This document shows, piece by piece, positions 41,869 to 48,552 of a stretch of 64,000 nt of DNA (positions are counted from its first letter, which is position 1; each line of letters opens with the position of its first letter). The notes below the pieces were generated by a model, which was not told where the DNA came from, did no database searches, and saw only the letters and a program-made list of their open reading frames with translations. The position numbers were made by a program, and so were the translations under genes. Origin of the DNA: JBOZRQ01 sp050789255 (GTDB lineage Bacteria; Bacillota; Sulfobacillia; Symbiobacteriales; Symbiobacteriaceae); the NCBI GenBank assembly GCA_050789255.1, contig JBOZRQ010000015.1, positions 198,410-262,409 of the forward strand. The letters run 5' to 3'.

Positions 41869-42170
41869 GGGCCAGGCACCCCCCCGGCCGGCACCAGGGA
41901 CGGGGCGGCGATGTAAGTGGCCTCGATCTGCACGTTGGAAGGGATGCCACGGAAGAGCACCGCCTGCTGTGCAGACTGCCGCGCTACGTTCCCGAACAAG
42001 ACGGTGCAGGCGCCCAAAGGCAGCGCCAGGGAGGCCTGGAACTCGACGGCCAGGGAGAACTCCTGCAGCAACGCCGGGGCGTTCTGATCGCGAAGCCGGA
42101 GGTTGGCGCTGCCCATGGCGCTGCCGCTGGCCACCAGAAGGTCTGCCAGGTCAACCCGGCGGTTCTGCAT
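41865..42170 (-). CDS. Hypothetical protein
   Basis: 101 residues, ATG 42170 with GGGAGG. It begins with a helix (Val-Asp-Leu-Ala-Asp-Leu-Leu-Val-Ala-Ser-Gly), followed by alternating hydrophobic beta-like strands (Phe-Ser-Leu-Ala-Val-Glu-Phe-Gln-Ala-Ser-Leu-Ala-Leu). It lies between two small hypothetical genes of the same operon with gaps of 17 and -4 bases. No signal peptide, no known motif. Confidence 0.6.
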   Translation of the reverse strand: MQNRRVDLADLLVASGSAMGSANLRLRDQNAPALLQEFSLAVEFQASLALPLGACTVLFGNVARQSAQQAVLFRGIPSNVQIEATYIAAPSLVPAGGVPGP

Positions 42171-42187
42171 GGCGATCGCCTCCCAGG

Positions 42188-42487
42188 TTATGTCGGCGGT
42201 ACAGCGACCTCGCGCGGCACGGGGCGGAAGAAGAAGCGGAAACGGACGCCGTACTGGTCGCCCAGGGTGTAGAGCAGCTTCTCGCGCGGATCGAGGAAGG
42301 CGATGTTGAGCAGGACGTCAGCGGAGTCCACCGGCTGATACTGCGCCAGGTATGTAATCTCGGTGGTGAACTCGAAGAGGCCGACCGGGACCGGGGGGTT
42401 GTTGAAGGTCTTGTCGATAGCCCGGCCCACGGACGACGCTGTCGCCATAATCACCTGTTCCAGGGAATGCGCGGTAACCTGAGCCAA
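42188..42487 (-). CDS. Hypothetical protein
   Basis: 99 residues from TTG 42487, eight bases after GGGGAGG; an in-frame GTG at 42496 overlaps the ribosome site and is less likely. It opens with a helix (Leu-Ala-Gln-Val-Thr-Ala-His-Ser-Leu-Glu-Gln-Val-Ile-Met-Ala), then beta-like sequence rich in Phe/Tyr/Pro ending Phe-Arg-Phe-Phe-Phe-Arg-Pro-Val-Pro. Similar in overall plan (helix, then strands) to the next gene, so the two could be distant relatives. Function unknown. Confidence 0.6.
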   Translation of the reverse strand: MAQVTAHSLEQVIMATASSVGRAIDKTFNNPPVPVGLFEFTTEITYLAQYQPVDSADVLLNIAFLDPREKLLYTLGDQYGVRFRFFFRPVPREVAVPPT

Positions 42488-42548
42488 GCGATCCACCTCC
42501 CCGCGGCAGGTGCTAACGCCATCTTACGCAGGGAGGCCTGGCAATGAT

Positions 42549-42731
42549 TCACCCAACGAAGCCCGCCTTGAGCGCATAGAGTTGCGCTGACTGGAAGTTG
42601 CACGGGAAGGTGTAGGCCGGCCAGAAGAAACCTGCCCCTGCCGTCGGCAGATTAACGTGACCGAATCCCCCCCACAAGGGGTTGAAGACCCCGCCGTACT
42701 GGCTAGGGATGTAGGCTGCCGGAAAGACCAA
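42549..42731 (-). CDS. Small aromatic Gly/Pro-rich protein (coat-like)
   Basis: 60 residues from TTG 42731, eight bases after GGAGGG. It overlaps the end of the upstream gene by 29 bases in another frame. Composition is dominated by Phe, Tyr, Gly, Pro and Ala (Tyr-Gly-Gly-Val-Phe-Asn-Pro-Leu-Trp-Gly-Gly-Phe-Gly), as seen in spore-coat and other structural proteins. The ribosome site supports a real gene; its function is inferred from composition and neighbours only. Confidence 0.5.
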   Translation of the reverse strand: MVFPAAYIPSQYGGVFNPLWGGFGHVNLPTAGAGFFWPAYTFPCNFQSAQLYALKAGFVG

Positions 42732-43278
42732 TCATCATCCCTCCTGCTGGCATGATCCCGATGGGCATGCCGGCGGTCGCCGGAAACATACCGATGGGGG
42801 CGCCGGGCTCAATGATCACGCCGATGGGCGAGCCAGCCGAACCGATAAAAAAGCCGCCGATCGGCCCGGACGGCTCCAAGGTGGAGATGAACAGGGTGTT
42901 CGGGACCGGCCCGCCCGAGCGGAAGACCTGGGTGACCGGGCCACCCAGCGGCAGGCCGCCGCTGAAGACGCCACCGAGGATCGCGATCGGGGCCCCGCCG
43001 ATGTTGAACAGCGAGGACGGCCCGCCGACGGGCTTTCCACCGGTGTAGGCGCCCGGAGATTCAATCGAGATCCCGGGAAGGCCAAACCGGCCAGCCGATT
43101 CAATCGGACGGGCGCCGGCGAAGGGTGCTCCCGGAGCGCCGATTTGAGCACTGCCAAACCCGACCAGCCCCCGACCCCCGCCGATCGATTCGCCCGCGCT
43201 CCCCGCCGACGCCCCGGTCTGAACGGGGCCGGAACCTCCTTGAGGCTTGGCGCTGTACATGTCCTCGGGTCTGTTCAT
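42703..43278 (-). CDS. Gly/Pro/Ile-rich repetitive protein (probable spore-surface protein)
   Basis: 191 residues from ATG 43278. After a polar Gly/Ser head of 40 residues, the protein is a long run of short beta-like units of the type Gly-Gly-Pro/Ala-Pro-Ile-Gly-Val-Ile, Gly-Gly-Val-Phe-Ser-Gly-Gly-Leu-Pro-Leu-Gly-Gly. It has no cysteines and almost no charge. The composition resembles exosporium or coat proteins of spore-formers. A sigma-K-like promoter lies just upstream, and four further small genes follow on the same strand, suggesting one late-sporulation operon down to 41170. Confidence 0.65.
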   Translation of the reverse strand: MNRPEDMYSAKPQGGSGPVQTGASAGSAGESIGGGRGLVGFGSAQIGAPGAPFAGARPIESAGRFGLPGISIESPGAYTGGKPVGGPSSLFNIGGAPIAILGGVFSGGLPLGGPVTQVFRSGGPVPNTLFISTLEPSGPIGGFFIGSAGSPIGVIIEPGAPIGMFPATAGMPIGIMPAGGMMIGLSGSLHP

Positions 43279-43301
43279 GGTCCGGGGCCCCCTCTCCCCT
43301 T

Positions 43302-43328
43302 TACTTTATGTTCCGCGATCGCTTCGGT
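43302..43328 (-). promoter_or_regulatory. Sigma-K-like (late mother-cell) promoter
   Basis: On the minus strand AC, 16 bases, CATAAAGTA: a full match to the Bacillus sigma-K consensus AC-N16/17-CATANNNTA. The leader to the ATG at 43278 would be very short, about 17 bases, with GAGGGGG at its start. Confidence 0.5.
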
Positions 43329-43444
43329 TGTCGGAATGGTTGCGCTGGGGAACAAAATCCGCTGCCCGCGGGGGGCGGCCGCTCCGCTCCATCCAATTAG
43401 TACGTTACACTCACCCTAACGACCAGAAAGGAGGGATCCGCCAA

Positions 43445-43972
43445 ATGCGCTACGACGGAACACAACCGCGGCGCTGGTGGGCGGCGCTCAGCGTGGCCGC
43501 CGTGCTTCTCGGCCTGCTCGTACCGGGCGCCGGCGCCACGGGCCGGCAGGTCCCGCGCATCGCCCGCTCGGCGGTCGAGGAGCCGGTCCGGCTGATGGTG
43601 CAGCTACAGGGTGCGCCGCTGGCCGAAGTGACTGGCGCCGGTGCGGAGCAGGAGATCGCCCGCGAGCATCAGGGGCTGCGCCAGCAACTGCGCAGCGAGG
43701 GCATCAACTACCAGGAGCTCCATGCGCACCGCCAGCTGTTCAACGGGCTGACCCTGAAGGTGAAGGCCACCGATATCGGGCGCATCGCCGCTCTGCGCGG
43801 GGTGGCCGGGGTCTTTGTTGCCCGCAAAACGCAGCTTCCCACGCCGCAGCTTTTCTCCTCTGTCCGCATGATCGGGGCGCCACAGGCGTGGGCCGGCGAC
43901 CCCGCTCACGCCATTCCCGGGGTGGACGGCACCGGCATCATCGTTGCTGTGATCGACACCGGCAAGTCGTAG
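43445..43972 (+). CDS. Vpr-like subtilase, N-terminal part (gene interrupted by element)
   Basis: 175 residues from ATG 43445 behind AAAGGAGG. It has a signal peptide (Trp-Trp-Ala-Ala-Leu...Pro-Gly-Ala-Gly-Ala), an inhibitor-I9-type propeptide (about 45-135) and the start of the peptidase S8 domain. It stops right after the catalytic-Asp strand Val-Ala-Val-Ile-Asp-Thr-Gly (Asp171) because of a TAG at 43970-43972. His and Ser of the triad are missing, so this fragment cannot be active. The missing part starts at 56929, 13 kb downstream; joining at GG 43961-43962 gives an uninterrupted 851-residue enzyme. Confidence 0.93.
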   Translation: MRYDGTQPRRWWAALSVAAVLLGLLVPGAGATGRQVPRIARSAVEEPVRLMVQLQGAPLAEVTGAGAEQEIAREHQGLRQQLRSEGINYQELHAHRQLFNGLTLKVKATDIGRIAALRGVAGVFVARKTQLPTPQLFSSVRMIGAPQAWAGDPAHAIPGVDGTGIIVAVIDTGKS

Positions 43973-43982
43973 GCCCATCGCA
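43941..43982 (+). other. Left attachment site (attL) of the element
   Basis: Subtilase coding sequence lies to the left of the core GG (43961-43962). To its right are CAA, GTCGT (43966-43970), 8 bases and CGCA (43979-43982), the mirror image of the arm at the right end. Confidence 0.75.
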
Positions 43983-44012
43983 CATAATGGCTCCCGTAGG
44001 GAGGTCTGTGTG

Positions 44013-45548
44013 ATGAAGGTCGCCGTCTATATCCGCTGGTCCACGGAAGAGCAAGGGGACGGCACCACCCTGGAGGTGCAGGCAGAGGCGTGCCGGCTCT
44101 TCATCCAGTCGCAGGGCTGGCTCTTCCGGGAGGATCTGGTCTTCGTCGACGACGGCTGCTCCGGGGCGACGCTGGAGCGTCCCGGACTCACCCGGCTGCG
44201 CAAGGCCGTGGCGGCCGGTGCGGTGGACTGCGTGGTGGTCTACAAGCTGGACCGTCTCTCCCGCAGCGTGCTGGACACGGTCACCCTGGTTTTGCAGGAG
44301 TGGGACGGCGTCTGCTCGGTTCGCTCCACCCGGGAGCCAATCGACACCACCTCCCCCACCGGGTCGATCTTCTTTTACATGCTGGCCAGTTACGCCGAGT
44401 GGGAGCGCAGCATCATCCGGGAGCGCACGCTGTCGGGCAAGATCAAGCGGGCACAGCAGGGCAAGAACCCGGGGTTTACCGCACCTTACGGCTACGCCCG
44501 GGGCGCCGAACCCGGCCAGCTGGTGATCGACGAGGCGGAGGCCCCCGTGGTGCGGCGCATCTACCGGGAGTTCATCGGGGGCAAGGGGATTCACGCCGTG
44601 GCTGCGGGCCTGAACGAGAGCGGCATCCGGCCCCGCCGGGCCGGCCACTGGCGCGGGGAAACGATCGCCAAGATCATCGCGAACCCGGTCTACAAGGGGG
44701 TCCTGCGCTACGGGTGCAGCTCCCTCGCTACCCGGGCCCAGCGCAGGCAGGCCGGGAGGTTCCGGGTCTTCCACGCCCCCCGCTATGCCAACGTGGAGGG
44801 CGCCGTCCCGGCGATCGTTCCGCCGGAGGAGTGGGAGCGGGCGCAGCAGGTACGGTCCAGCCGGGCCAACACCCGCGGATACCGAGCCCTGGGCGCCGAC
44901 TTCCTGCTGACCGGCATTGCCCGCTGCCGCTGCGGGGCGACCCTGCGGGGCGACGCCCGGCCCACCCGGCGCTTTTACCGCTGCACCGGCGGCGTGGCGA
45001 GCAACCCCAGCCGCTGCGACTGTGCCCTGATGGCGGCCGAGCAGCTCGATGAGGCGGTGCTTGGGCAGGTCCGGGCGCTGCTGGCACCCGCCAATCGGGC
45101 GCTCCTGGAGGCGGGCTGGCGTTCCGAGGTGGAGCGCCGGTCCCTAGTGCTGGAGCAGGAGGCAAGGCAGGTCCGGGATGCGCTGGCGAAGGTGCAGCGG
45201 ACTCGAGAGCGCATTGCCGCCGACTACAAGGCCGGCGAGCTCCCCGCCAGGCTCTACGCCGCGCACGCAGACGAGCTGGACCGGGAGGCTGAGCGGCTGG
45301 AGGCTGAGGCCGGGCGCCTCGCCATGGAGATCGCCCGGGGCGGATCGGCGTTCCCAGACCTTTCGGAGGTCGGCGCCCAGATAGACTGCTGGGACTCCCT
45401 GGCGCCCGAGGAGCAGAAGCAACTCCTGCGCCATGTGGTCGCCAAGTGCGAGGTCTACCGGGCGCCGGACGGCAGCCGGGGCGGCCGTGGGCGCGAGAAC
45501 CGCAATCCCATTGAGGTGGAATTGCACCTTCGGACCTGCGCATTTTAG
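44013..45548 (+). CDS. Large serine recombinase (site-specific integrase/excisionase of the element)
   Basis: 511 residues from ATG 44013, 8 bases after GGGAGG. The resolvase domain (1-145) has the nucleophile Ser10 with Arg8, Asp80 and Arg81 in Lys-Leu-Asp-Arg-Leu-Ser-Arg, and Glu/Arg-rich helix E. The recombinase DNA-binding domain follows (about 155-265, with Pro-Tyr-Gly-Tyr at 158-161). A zinc ribbon has Cys305/Cys307, Cys324 and Cys335/Cys337, and a coiled coil covers about 365-435. This is the SpoIVCA/phiC31 class. It starts 51 bases from the crossover and has no promoter of its own visible, so it is probably transcribed from the subtilase promoter. Confidence 0.95.
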   Translation: MKVAVYIRWSTEEQGDGTTLEVQAEACRLFIQSQGWLFREDLVFVDDGCSGATLERPGLTRLRKAVAAGAVDCVVVYKLDRLSRSVLDTVTLVLQEWDGVCSVRSTREPIDTTSPTGSIFFYMLASYAEWERSIIRERTLSGKIKRAQQGKNPGFTAPYGYARGAEPGQLVIDEAEAPVVRRIYREFIGGKGIHAVAAGLNESGIRPRRAGHWRGETIAKIIANPVYKGVLRYGCSSLATRAQRRQAGRFRVFHAPRYANVEGAVPAIVPPEEWERAQQVRSSRANTRGYRALGADFLLTGIARCRCGATLRGDARPTRRFYRCTGGVASNPSRCDCALMAAEQLDEAVLGQVRALLAPANRALLEAGWRSEVERRSLVLEQEARQVRDALAKVQRTRERIAADYKAGELPARLYAAHADELDREAERLEAEAGRLAMEIARGGSAFPDLSEVGAQIDCWDSLAPEEQKQLLRHVVAKCEVYRAPDGSRGGRGRENRNPIEVELHLRTCAF

Positions 45549-45626
45549 CCATCGGTGCCATGCGGAGCCGGCGCGAGGGGAGTAGAATCGTTGTTATCCC
45601 ATGCGTGATCGGAGGAGCTGCACAAG

Positions 45627-46025
45627 ATGGCCAAGCTGACAGACGCTATGAAGCAGATGATCGCCACGCAGCAGTGCTTTATCGGCACCGTCAGTCCCGA
45701 CGGCATGCCCAATGTGGCGCCCAAGCGCTCCACCCGGGTCCTCGACGACGAGACCCTGGTCTTCAACGAGGGCACCGGCCGCCAGACCTACAGCAACCTG
45801 GTGAGCGGCTCCAAGGTCGCCATCGCCGTCGTCAACCGTGACGAGATGGACGGCTATCGCTTCGTCGGGACGGCCACGGTGCACCAGTCCGGCCCGGTCT
45901 ACGAGGCGGCGGCAGCCATGGCTGTGCAGTCCGGCAGGGCGGCGCCCAAGGCCGCAGTGACCGTGAAGATCGATGGGATCTACAGCCTGAAGCCGGGCCC
46001 GACTGCAGGGACCCAAATTGCATAA
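45627..46025 (+). CDS. Pyridoxamine 5'-phosphate oxidase-family protein
   Basis: A 132-residue split-barrel flavin-binding protein. Recognisable parts are Cys-Phe-Ile-Gly-Thr-Val-Ser-Pro-Asp-Gly-Met-Pro-Asn-Val-Ala-Pro-Lys (strands 1-2) and Asp-Asp-Glu-Thr-Leu-Val-Phe-Asn. It probably binds FMN or F420-like cofactors; a true PdxH role is unlikely at this length. It is a single gene inside the element, followed by a strong terminator. Role in the element unknown. Confidence 0.8.
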   Translation: MAKLTDAMKQMIATQQCFIGTVSPDGMPNVAPKRSTRVLDDETLVFNEGTGRQTYSNLVSGSKVAIAVVNRDEMDGYRFVGTATVHQSGPVYEAAAAMAVQSGRAAPKAAVTVKIDGIYSLKPGPTAGTQIA

Positions 46026-46032
46026 ATCACAA

Positions 46033-46064
46033 GGGGGTCCATCCAACCGGATGGACCCCCTTTT
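46033..46064 (+). terminator. Strong terminator after the PNPOx-like gene
   Basis: A 12-bp perfect stem (46033-46044 / 46049-46060), AACC loop and TTTTG tail. Confidence 0.9.
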
Positions 46065-46100
46065 GTGATAGATAGAACAAGTCGAGAAGGAGAGGGCAAC

Positions 46101-46943
46101 ATGCAAGAAAGAGGCAGCAATCGGGACATCGCATCCTTGAAAGAGACTGCCCGACTAGTGCGCCGCGACATCGTCGAGATGACTCACGCCGCCGGATCGG
46201 GCCACCCCGGGGGCTCGCTGTCAGCCGTGGAGCTGATGGTCGGGCTGTATTTCTCCGAGATGCGCCACAATCCGGGGAACCCGGGGTGGGCCGAGCGCGA
46301 TCGGTTCATTCTGTCGAAGGGTCACGCCAACCCGGTGCTCTATTCGGTTCTGGCCAGAGCGGGGTACTTTCCCACGGAGGAGCTCCTTACCCTCCGGAAG
46401 TTCGGGAGCCGGCTTCAGGGCCATCCACACAGCCTGAAGACCCCGGGCGTTGAGGTTTCGACCGGATCGCTGGGGCAGGGGCTTTCGATTGCCAACGGCA
46501 TGGCGCTCGGCGCCCGCATGCGGGGCCAGGACTGCAGGTTCTACACGCTGATGGGGGACGGCGAACTGCAGGAGGGCTCGGTCTGGGAAGCGGTTATGAG
46601 CGCCGGTCACTACAAGCTGGACACGGTCTGCGCCCTGGTCGACTACAACGACCTGCAGATTGACGGCTCCGTGGAGTCGGTCATGGGCATCGCCCCCCTG
46701 GCTGATAAATGGACAGCGTTCCGGTGGCACGTCATCAACATAGACGGACATGACCTGAATCAAGTCCTGGATGCCTATGAAGAGGCCCGCCGGACCAAGG
46801 GCAAGCCGAGCGTAATCATCGCCAAGACGATCAAGGGCAAGGGCATCTCCTTCATGGAGAACGTGGCTGGCTGGCACGGCACCGCCCCGAACCAGCAGCA
46901 GTTGGAGAAGGCTTTGAACGAACTGGAGGGTGCGGCGAAATGA
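46101..46943 (+). CDS. Transketolase, N-terminal (TPP-binding) subunit
   Basis: 280 residues from ATG 46101, with AAGGAGAGG upstream (open frame begins 12 codons earlier without support). The substrate/TPP region Gly-Ser-Gly-His-Pro-Gly-Gly-Ser is at 32-39, Lys-Gly-His-Ala-Asn-Pro follows, and the TPP/Mg site is Gly-Asp-Gly-Glu-Leu-Gln-Glu-Gly. This is the first half of a two-gene transketolase, as in many clostridia and archaea. The second half overlaps by ATGA. The enzyme interconverts pentose and hexose phosphates. The pair is cargo of the element, so it may be an extra copy. Confidence 0.93.
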   Translation: MQERGSNRDIASLKETARLVRRDIVEMTHAAGSGHPGGSLSAVELMVGLYFSEMRHNPGNPGWAERDRFILSKGHANPVLYSVLARAGYFPTEELLTLRKFGSRLQGHPHSLKTPGVEVSTGSLGQGLSIANGMALGARMRGQDCRFYTLMGDGELQEGSVWEAVMSAGHYKLDTVCALVDYNDLQIDGSVESVMGIAPLADKWTAFRWHVINIDGHDLNQVLDAYEEARRTKGKPSVIIAKTIKGKGISFMENVAGWHGTAPNQQQLEKALNELEGAAK

Positions 46944-47884
46944 CGAGACCGATCAAGCTGGCCAGAGACGGCTTTGGCGAAGGGCTGATCGCCCTTGGCG
47001 CCTCGAATCCCGATGTCGTGGTGTTCGACGCCGACCTTTCCAAGTCGACCCGCACCAACTGGTTCTCGGACAAGTTCCCCGACCGCTTCTTTGACATGGG
47101 GATTGCGGAACAGGACATGGTGGCCACCGCCGGCGGCATCAGCCTGATGGGGAAGATCCCCTTCGTGGCTACCTACGGGACCTTCGTGGCGGGCCGGGCC
47201 TGGGACCAGATCCGGACGACTATATGCTACAGCAAGCTGAACGTAAAGATTGCGGGCTGCCACGGCGGCATTTCGGTGGGCGCTGACGGCGCCACCCACC
47301 AGGCCCTGGAGGATGTCGCCACCATGCGGGTGCTCCCTGAGATGACCGTCGTCGTTCCCTGCGACGCCATTGAGACCCGCAAGGCGACCATCGCCGGCGC
47401 GGCAATGGAGGGGCCGTTCTACTTCCGGTTCGGACGGGAAGCCGTTCCGATCGTGACCACGGAGGAGACCCCGTTCGAGATCGGCAAGGCGCTGACCATG
47501 CGCGAGGGGGATGATATCACCGTGATCGCCAACGGCCCGATGGTCGCCGAGGCGCTCGACGCTGCCGAGGAGATGGCCGGGGTTGGCGTCAGCGTCCGGG
47601 TGATCAACATGCACACGGTCAAGCCGCTTGACACCGATGCGATCCTGAAGGCGGCTCGGGAGACCGGCGCCGTAATCACGATGGAGGAGCACAGCGTCAT
47701 CGGCGGCCTGGGCGGCGCGGTGGCGGAGTTCTTGAGCCAGAACTGCCCCGTGCCCATGAAGCTGATCGGCACCCAGGACCGGTTCGGTGAGTCCGGTGAG
47801 CCCGCCGAGCTGCTGCAGGCCTTCGGCCTGACGGCGGCGCACCTGGTTGAGGCGATCAAGGCGCTCCTCGCGAAGAAGGCATAA
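46940..47884 (+). CDS. Transketolase, C-terminal subunit
   Basis: 314 residues covering the pyrimidine-binding and C-terminal domains. Glu in Gly-Ile-Ala-Glu-Gln-Asp-Met (activating the TPP aminopyrimidine) and Phe-Val-Ala-Thr-Tyr-Gly are present; Thr-Met-Glu-Glu-His-Ser-Val-Ile-Gly-Gly-Leu-Gly-Gly-Ala-Val is typical of the last domain. It starts at the ATGA overlap with the N-terminal gene. Together they make one active enzyme with alternating subunits. Confidence 0.93.
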   Translation: MTRPIKLARDGFGEGLIALGASNPDVVVFDADLSKSTRTNWFSDKFPDRFFDMGIAEQDMVATAGGISLMGKIPFVATYGTFVAGRAWDQIRTTICYSKLNVKIAGCHGGISVGADGATHQALEDVATMRVLPEMTVVVPCDAIETRKATIAGAAMEGPFYFRFGREAVPIVTTEETPFEIGKALTMREGDDITVIANGPMVAEALDAAEEMAGVGVSVRVINMHTVKPLDTDAILKAARETGAVITMEEHSVIGGLGGAVAEFLSQNCPVPMKLIGTQDRFGESGEPAELLQAFGLTAAHLVEAIKALLAKKA

Positions 47885-47951
47885 GAAAGGATTCACCCCT
47901 CCCCCCGTTGTATACACGGCGGTGATACTATTGTGGAGGGGGTTGCGAAGC

Positions 47952-48512
47952 ATGAGCAAAACGGAGTTGTCACCCGAACAACGTGACGAACTTCTCCGAG
48001 CGCTGGAAGCCCGTTTCAAGAAGAACATGAGCCGCCATAAGGGCCTTGCGTGGGCCAACGTACAAGCGAAGCTGGAAGCTCAACCTGCAAAGCTGTGGTC
48101 GCTCAGCGAAATGGAGAGAACCGGCGGCGAACCGGACGTTATTGGCTACGATGAGGCCACCGGCGAGTACGTCTTTTGTGATTGCTCAGCGGAAAGCCCT
48201 GCGGGCCGTAGAAATGCGTGTTACGACCGTGAGGCTCAGGAGAATCGCAAGGAACATGCTCCAGCGAATAATGCGATGGATATGGCGGCAGCCATGGGTA
48301 TTGAGCTCTTAACAGAAGAGCAATATCGCGAGTTACAGAAGCTGGGAAACTTCGATACAAAAACGTCGAGCTGGGTGCAAACACCCTCTGATATTCGGCG
48401 ACTCGGAGGCGCCCTCTTTTGTGATCGCCGCTATAACACGGTGTTCGTCTATCACAACGGTGCGCCCTCTTACTATGGCGCCAGAGGGTTCCGTGGCTCG
48501 CTGAGGGTCTAG
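47952..48512 (+). CDS. DUF4256-like hypothetical protein (lower-GC cargo gene)
   Basis: 186 residues from ATG 47952, with GGAGGGGG upstream. It looks like the DUF4256 family: an N-terminal helix, Lys-Leu-Trp-Ser-Leu-Ser-Glu-Met-Glu-Arg-Thr-Gly-Gly-Glu-Pro-Asp, and Cys-Asp-Cys-Ser-Ala-Glu-Ser-Pro-Ala-Gly-Arg-Arg-Asn. Its base use is visibly less GC-rich than its neighbours, pointing to recent transfer. Function unknown. A bidirectional terminator follows. Confidence 0.75.
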   Translation: MSKTELSPEQRDELLRALEARFKKNMSRHKGLAWANVQAKLEAQPAKLWSLSEMERTGGEPDVIGYDEATGEYVFCDCSAESPAGRRNACYDREAQENRKEHAPANNAMDMAAAMGIELLTEEQYRELQKLGNFDTKTSSWVQTPSDIRRLGGALFCDRRYNTVFVYHNGAPSYYGARGFRGSLRV

Positions 48513-48519
48513 GTATTGC

Positions 48520-48551
48520 AAAAGGAGGCCATCGTCGGATGGCCTCCTTTT
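48520..48551. terminator. Bidirectional terminator between cargo genes
   Basis: A 14-bp perfect stem (48520-48533 / 48538-48551) with AAAA before and TTTT after, between convergent genes. Confidence 0.85.
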
Positions 48552-48552
48552 C

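Noticed and set aside
42703..43278. CRISPR-like or tandem DNA repeats in the Gly/Pro-rich gene
   Set aside because: The repetition is at protein composition level; no regularly spaced identical DNA repeats are present. No CRISPR array was seen in the window.
43445..43972. Calling the N-terminal subtilase fragment a simple decayed pseudogene
   Set aside because: Both halves are otherwise intact, the join is exact and in frame, and a recombinase with symmetric att arms lies at the break.
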